DNA of 11,555 nt from Acidobacteriota bacterium. GTDB taxonomy: Bacteria > Acidobacteriota > Blastocatellia > Pyrinomonadales > Pyrinomonadaceae. Positions 10,454 to 11,555 of this stretch are shown piece by piece (within the stretch, counting starts at the first letter, position 1; the number at the start of each line of letters is the position of its first letter). The notes under the pieces were generated by a model that did no database searches, was not told where the DNA came from, and worked only from the letters and a program-made list of their open reading frames with translations. The DNA is taken from assembly GCA_024640445.1 (NCBI GenBank), contig JAHEEZ010000031.1:9903-21457 (forward strand). Reading direction: 5' to 3'. A program made the translations under genes and the position numbers.

Positions 10454-10547
10454 GAACGCACGCGTCCCGCGTGCACCGAGCGAAGCACGAAAATAGGTTC
10501 GGGCAGGGACATTCGTTCCGCGCAATGGGCAGGCACAGGTCCTGCCC
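10454..10547. repeat. Two hairpin-forming repeats between udk and cdd
   Basis: Hairpin one is gcacgcg/cgcgtgc at 10458-10474 with a 3-nt loop. Hairpin two is gggcagg/cctgccc at 10527-10547 with a 7-nt loop, and it directly abuts the uridine kinase stop codon (10548-10550). An additional gggcagggac at 10501-10510 could compete for the right-hand arm. They occupy most of the 99-nt gap and may stabilise or attenuate the udk transcript ahead of cdd; no clear T-run follows either. Confidence 0.7.
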
Positions 10548-11171
10548 CTACATTCCGTCCGCCTCTTCTCTCAGCTTCTCTCTGATCATCCCGCATAGGA
10601 GCTCGATCGTTACGCCCATGTGCGTACCTTCGGGAATAATGATGTCTGCCTGACGTTTGGAGGGCTCGACGAATTCGTAGTGCATCGGCCGGATCGTTTT
10701 CTCATATTGCTCCAGCGTCTGCGGCAGTGTCCGCCCCCTTTCATCCATATCGCGTCTGATGCGGCGCACCAGCCGAATGTCATCCGGGGTATCGACAAAG
10801 ACCTTCAGCGAGAGGAATTCAAGGATCCGCGATTCGCTGAACAACAGTATCCCCTCGACGATGGTTACACTCCTCGGCTCAAGACTTTGAGATTCTCTCT
10901 GGCGGGTGTGCGTCTTGAAATCATAAACAGGGATCTCGACCGGATACCCGTCCCTCAGGCGCTTCAGATGATTGATAAGAAGGTCGCTGTCAACAGCGTC
11001 GGGGTGGTCAAAATTGGCCTGCCGCCTTTCGTCCAGCGGCATATCTGCAAGATTCCTGTAATAAGAATCCTGCTCGATGAGATTGACGTTGCTCTCACCG
11101 ACCGAGTCCACGATCTTCCGTGCGATCGTGGTCTTTCCCGAACCCGTGCCTCCGCAAATTCCTATTATCAT
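10548..11171 (-). CDS. udk: Uridine kinase
   Basis: A 207-residue P-loop kinase that phosphorylates uridine (and cytidine) to UMP (CMP) with ATP or GTP in the cytosol. Visible: Walker A GGTGSGKT at 7-14, the DSYYR acceptor-site segment at 35-39, NFDHPDAVD at 53-61, substrate loop IPVYDFKTHTR at 80-90, Walker-B-like VEGILLF at 105-111, the lid RRIRRDMDERGR at 136-147, and YEKTIRPMHYEFVEPSKRQADIIIP near the C-terminus. Length equals the usual bacterial enzyme. It begins 30 nt after the purine nucleoside phosphorylase stop, so the two are probably cotranscribed. ATG at 11171 leads straight into the P-loop strand, so the start is secure although no Shine-Dalgarno stands out. Phosphoribulokinase is excluded by length and motifs. 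Confidence 0.95.
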   Translation of the reverse strand: MIIGICGGTGSGKTTIARKIVDSVGESNVNLIEQDSYYRNLADMPLDERRQANFDHPDAVDSDLLINHLKRLRDGYPVEIPVYDFKTHTRQRESQSLEPRSVTIVEGILLFSESRILEFLSLKVFVDTPDDIRLVRRIRRDMDERGRTLPQTLEQYEKTIRPMHYEFVEPSKRQADIIIPEGTHMGVTIELLCGMIREKLREEADGM

Positions 11172-11201
11172 TTCAAATTACGAAGTCTCAGCCGGCAGAC
11201 T

Positions 11202-11555
11202 TCAATCAATGCGCCTGATGACCCTGCGCAGCAATTCCTGGAATATCTCCGCCACGCGCTCTCCGGTCTCCATCACTTCTGCGTGGTCGATCTCTTCGTC
11301 CGTAATCCCAGCCGCAAGGTTGGTGATGCAGGAGATACCCAATACGCGCATTCCCTGGTGGCGGGCGGTGATGGCTTCCGGCACGGTGCTCATCCCGACA
11401 GCCGTAGCGCCGAACTGACGGTACATTCTGATCTCGGCGGGTGTTTCGTAGTTCGGACCCGCAAGCGCGCAGTAAACGCCCCTCCTGAGGAACGGTATCA
11501 CTCTCTTCTCGAGCCCTTTTTCAAATCTTTCTTCGGCGATCGCTTTTGCTTCTTC
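11202..11555 (-). CDS. Purine nucleoside phosphorylase, C-terminal part (cut by window edge)
   Basis: The last 117 codons of a trimeric-type purine nucleoside phosphorylase, which splits inosine/guanosine and deoxy forms with phosphate into base and ribose-1-phosphate. In the fragment, AGPNYETPAE (33-41 region) carries the glutamate that contacts the purine, GMSTVPE follows at 54-60, and SCITN ends with N79, the asparagine characteristic of 6-oxopurine specificity in this family. This favours PNP over 5'-methylthioadenosine phosphorylase. The frame stays open to the right window edge; an internal GTG at 11499-11501 is not the start, since conserved-looking coding continues upstream (GLEKRVIPFLRRGVY). 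It is the first visible gene of the salvage cluster, 30 nt before uridine kinase. Confidence 0.92.
   Translation of the reverse strand, partial: EEAKAIAEERFEKGLEKRVIPFLRRGVYCALAGPNYETPAEIRMYRQFGATAVGMSTVPEAITARHQGMRVLGISCITNLAAGITDEEIDHAEVMETGERVAEIFQELLRRVIRRID

Noticed and set aside
11499..11501. GTG as start of the last gene
   Set aside because: The frame continues open to the window edge with phosphorylase-like sequence, and a 99-residue product would lack most of the enzyme.

Overview
The window reads as chromosomal DNA of a Gram-negative heterotroph of moderate GC content. Nine protein genes are visible, eight complete and one cut by the right edge, and all are on the minus strand. Signal peptides and a TonB C-terminal domain imply a periplasm and an outer membrane. 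The gene mix, together with dense short dispersed repeats, would fit an Acidobacteriota (Blastocatellia/Pyrinomonadaceae-like) genome. That placement is inference from general impression, because no rRNA or marker gene is present.

Right-hand block (about 8.6-11.55 kb), in transcription order: purine nucleoside phosphorylase (5' part outside the window), uridine kinase (udk), cytidine deaminase (cdd) and an exported amidohydrolase of the MTA/SAH deaminase family. Gaps are 30, 99 and 35 nt. This is a nucleoside salvage/deamination cluster: phosphorolysis of purine nucleosides, phosphorylation of uridine/cytidine, cytidine-to-uridine deamination, and deamination of an adenosine-type nucleoside.

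Middle block (3.2-8.45 kb): a secreted protein with a TonB C-terminal domain (AGGAGA ribosome binding site upstream, probable intrinsic terminator downstream), a 364-nt repeat-filled spacer, and a secreted M1 zinc aminopeptidase of 1153 residues. The aminopeptidase is about 250 residues longer than its core needs, because three stretches of repeat DNA are carried in frame inside the gene.

Left block (0-3.1 kb): a short-chain dehydrogenase/reductase, a long-chain acyl-CoA ligase and a MoaD/ThiS-type sulfur carrier. The first two could act together in fatty acid or acyl-CoA metabolism. The sulfur carrier sits between two inverted-repeat elements.

The most unusual feature is the repeat system. 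Tandem heptanucleotides of several different sequences (ctgactt, ctgtctc, gatgatt, cgattta, gatccct types), small palindromes and larger modules recur both between genes and inside the aminopeptidase reading frame. Two of the three intragenic insertions share a 67-bp module (60/67 identical) and a 48-bp module (44/48 identical) in different order. Several intergenic copies lie within about 20 nt of stop codons. In-frame insertion resembles the Rickettsia palindromic elements in principle, but the sequences and the heptamer architecture look different.
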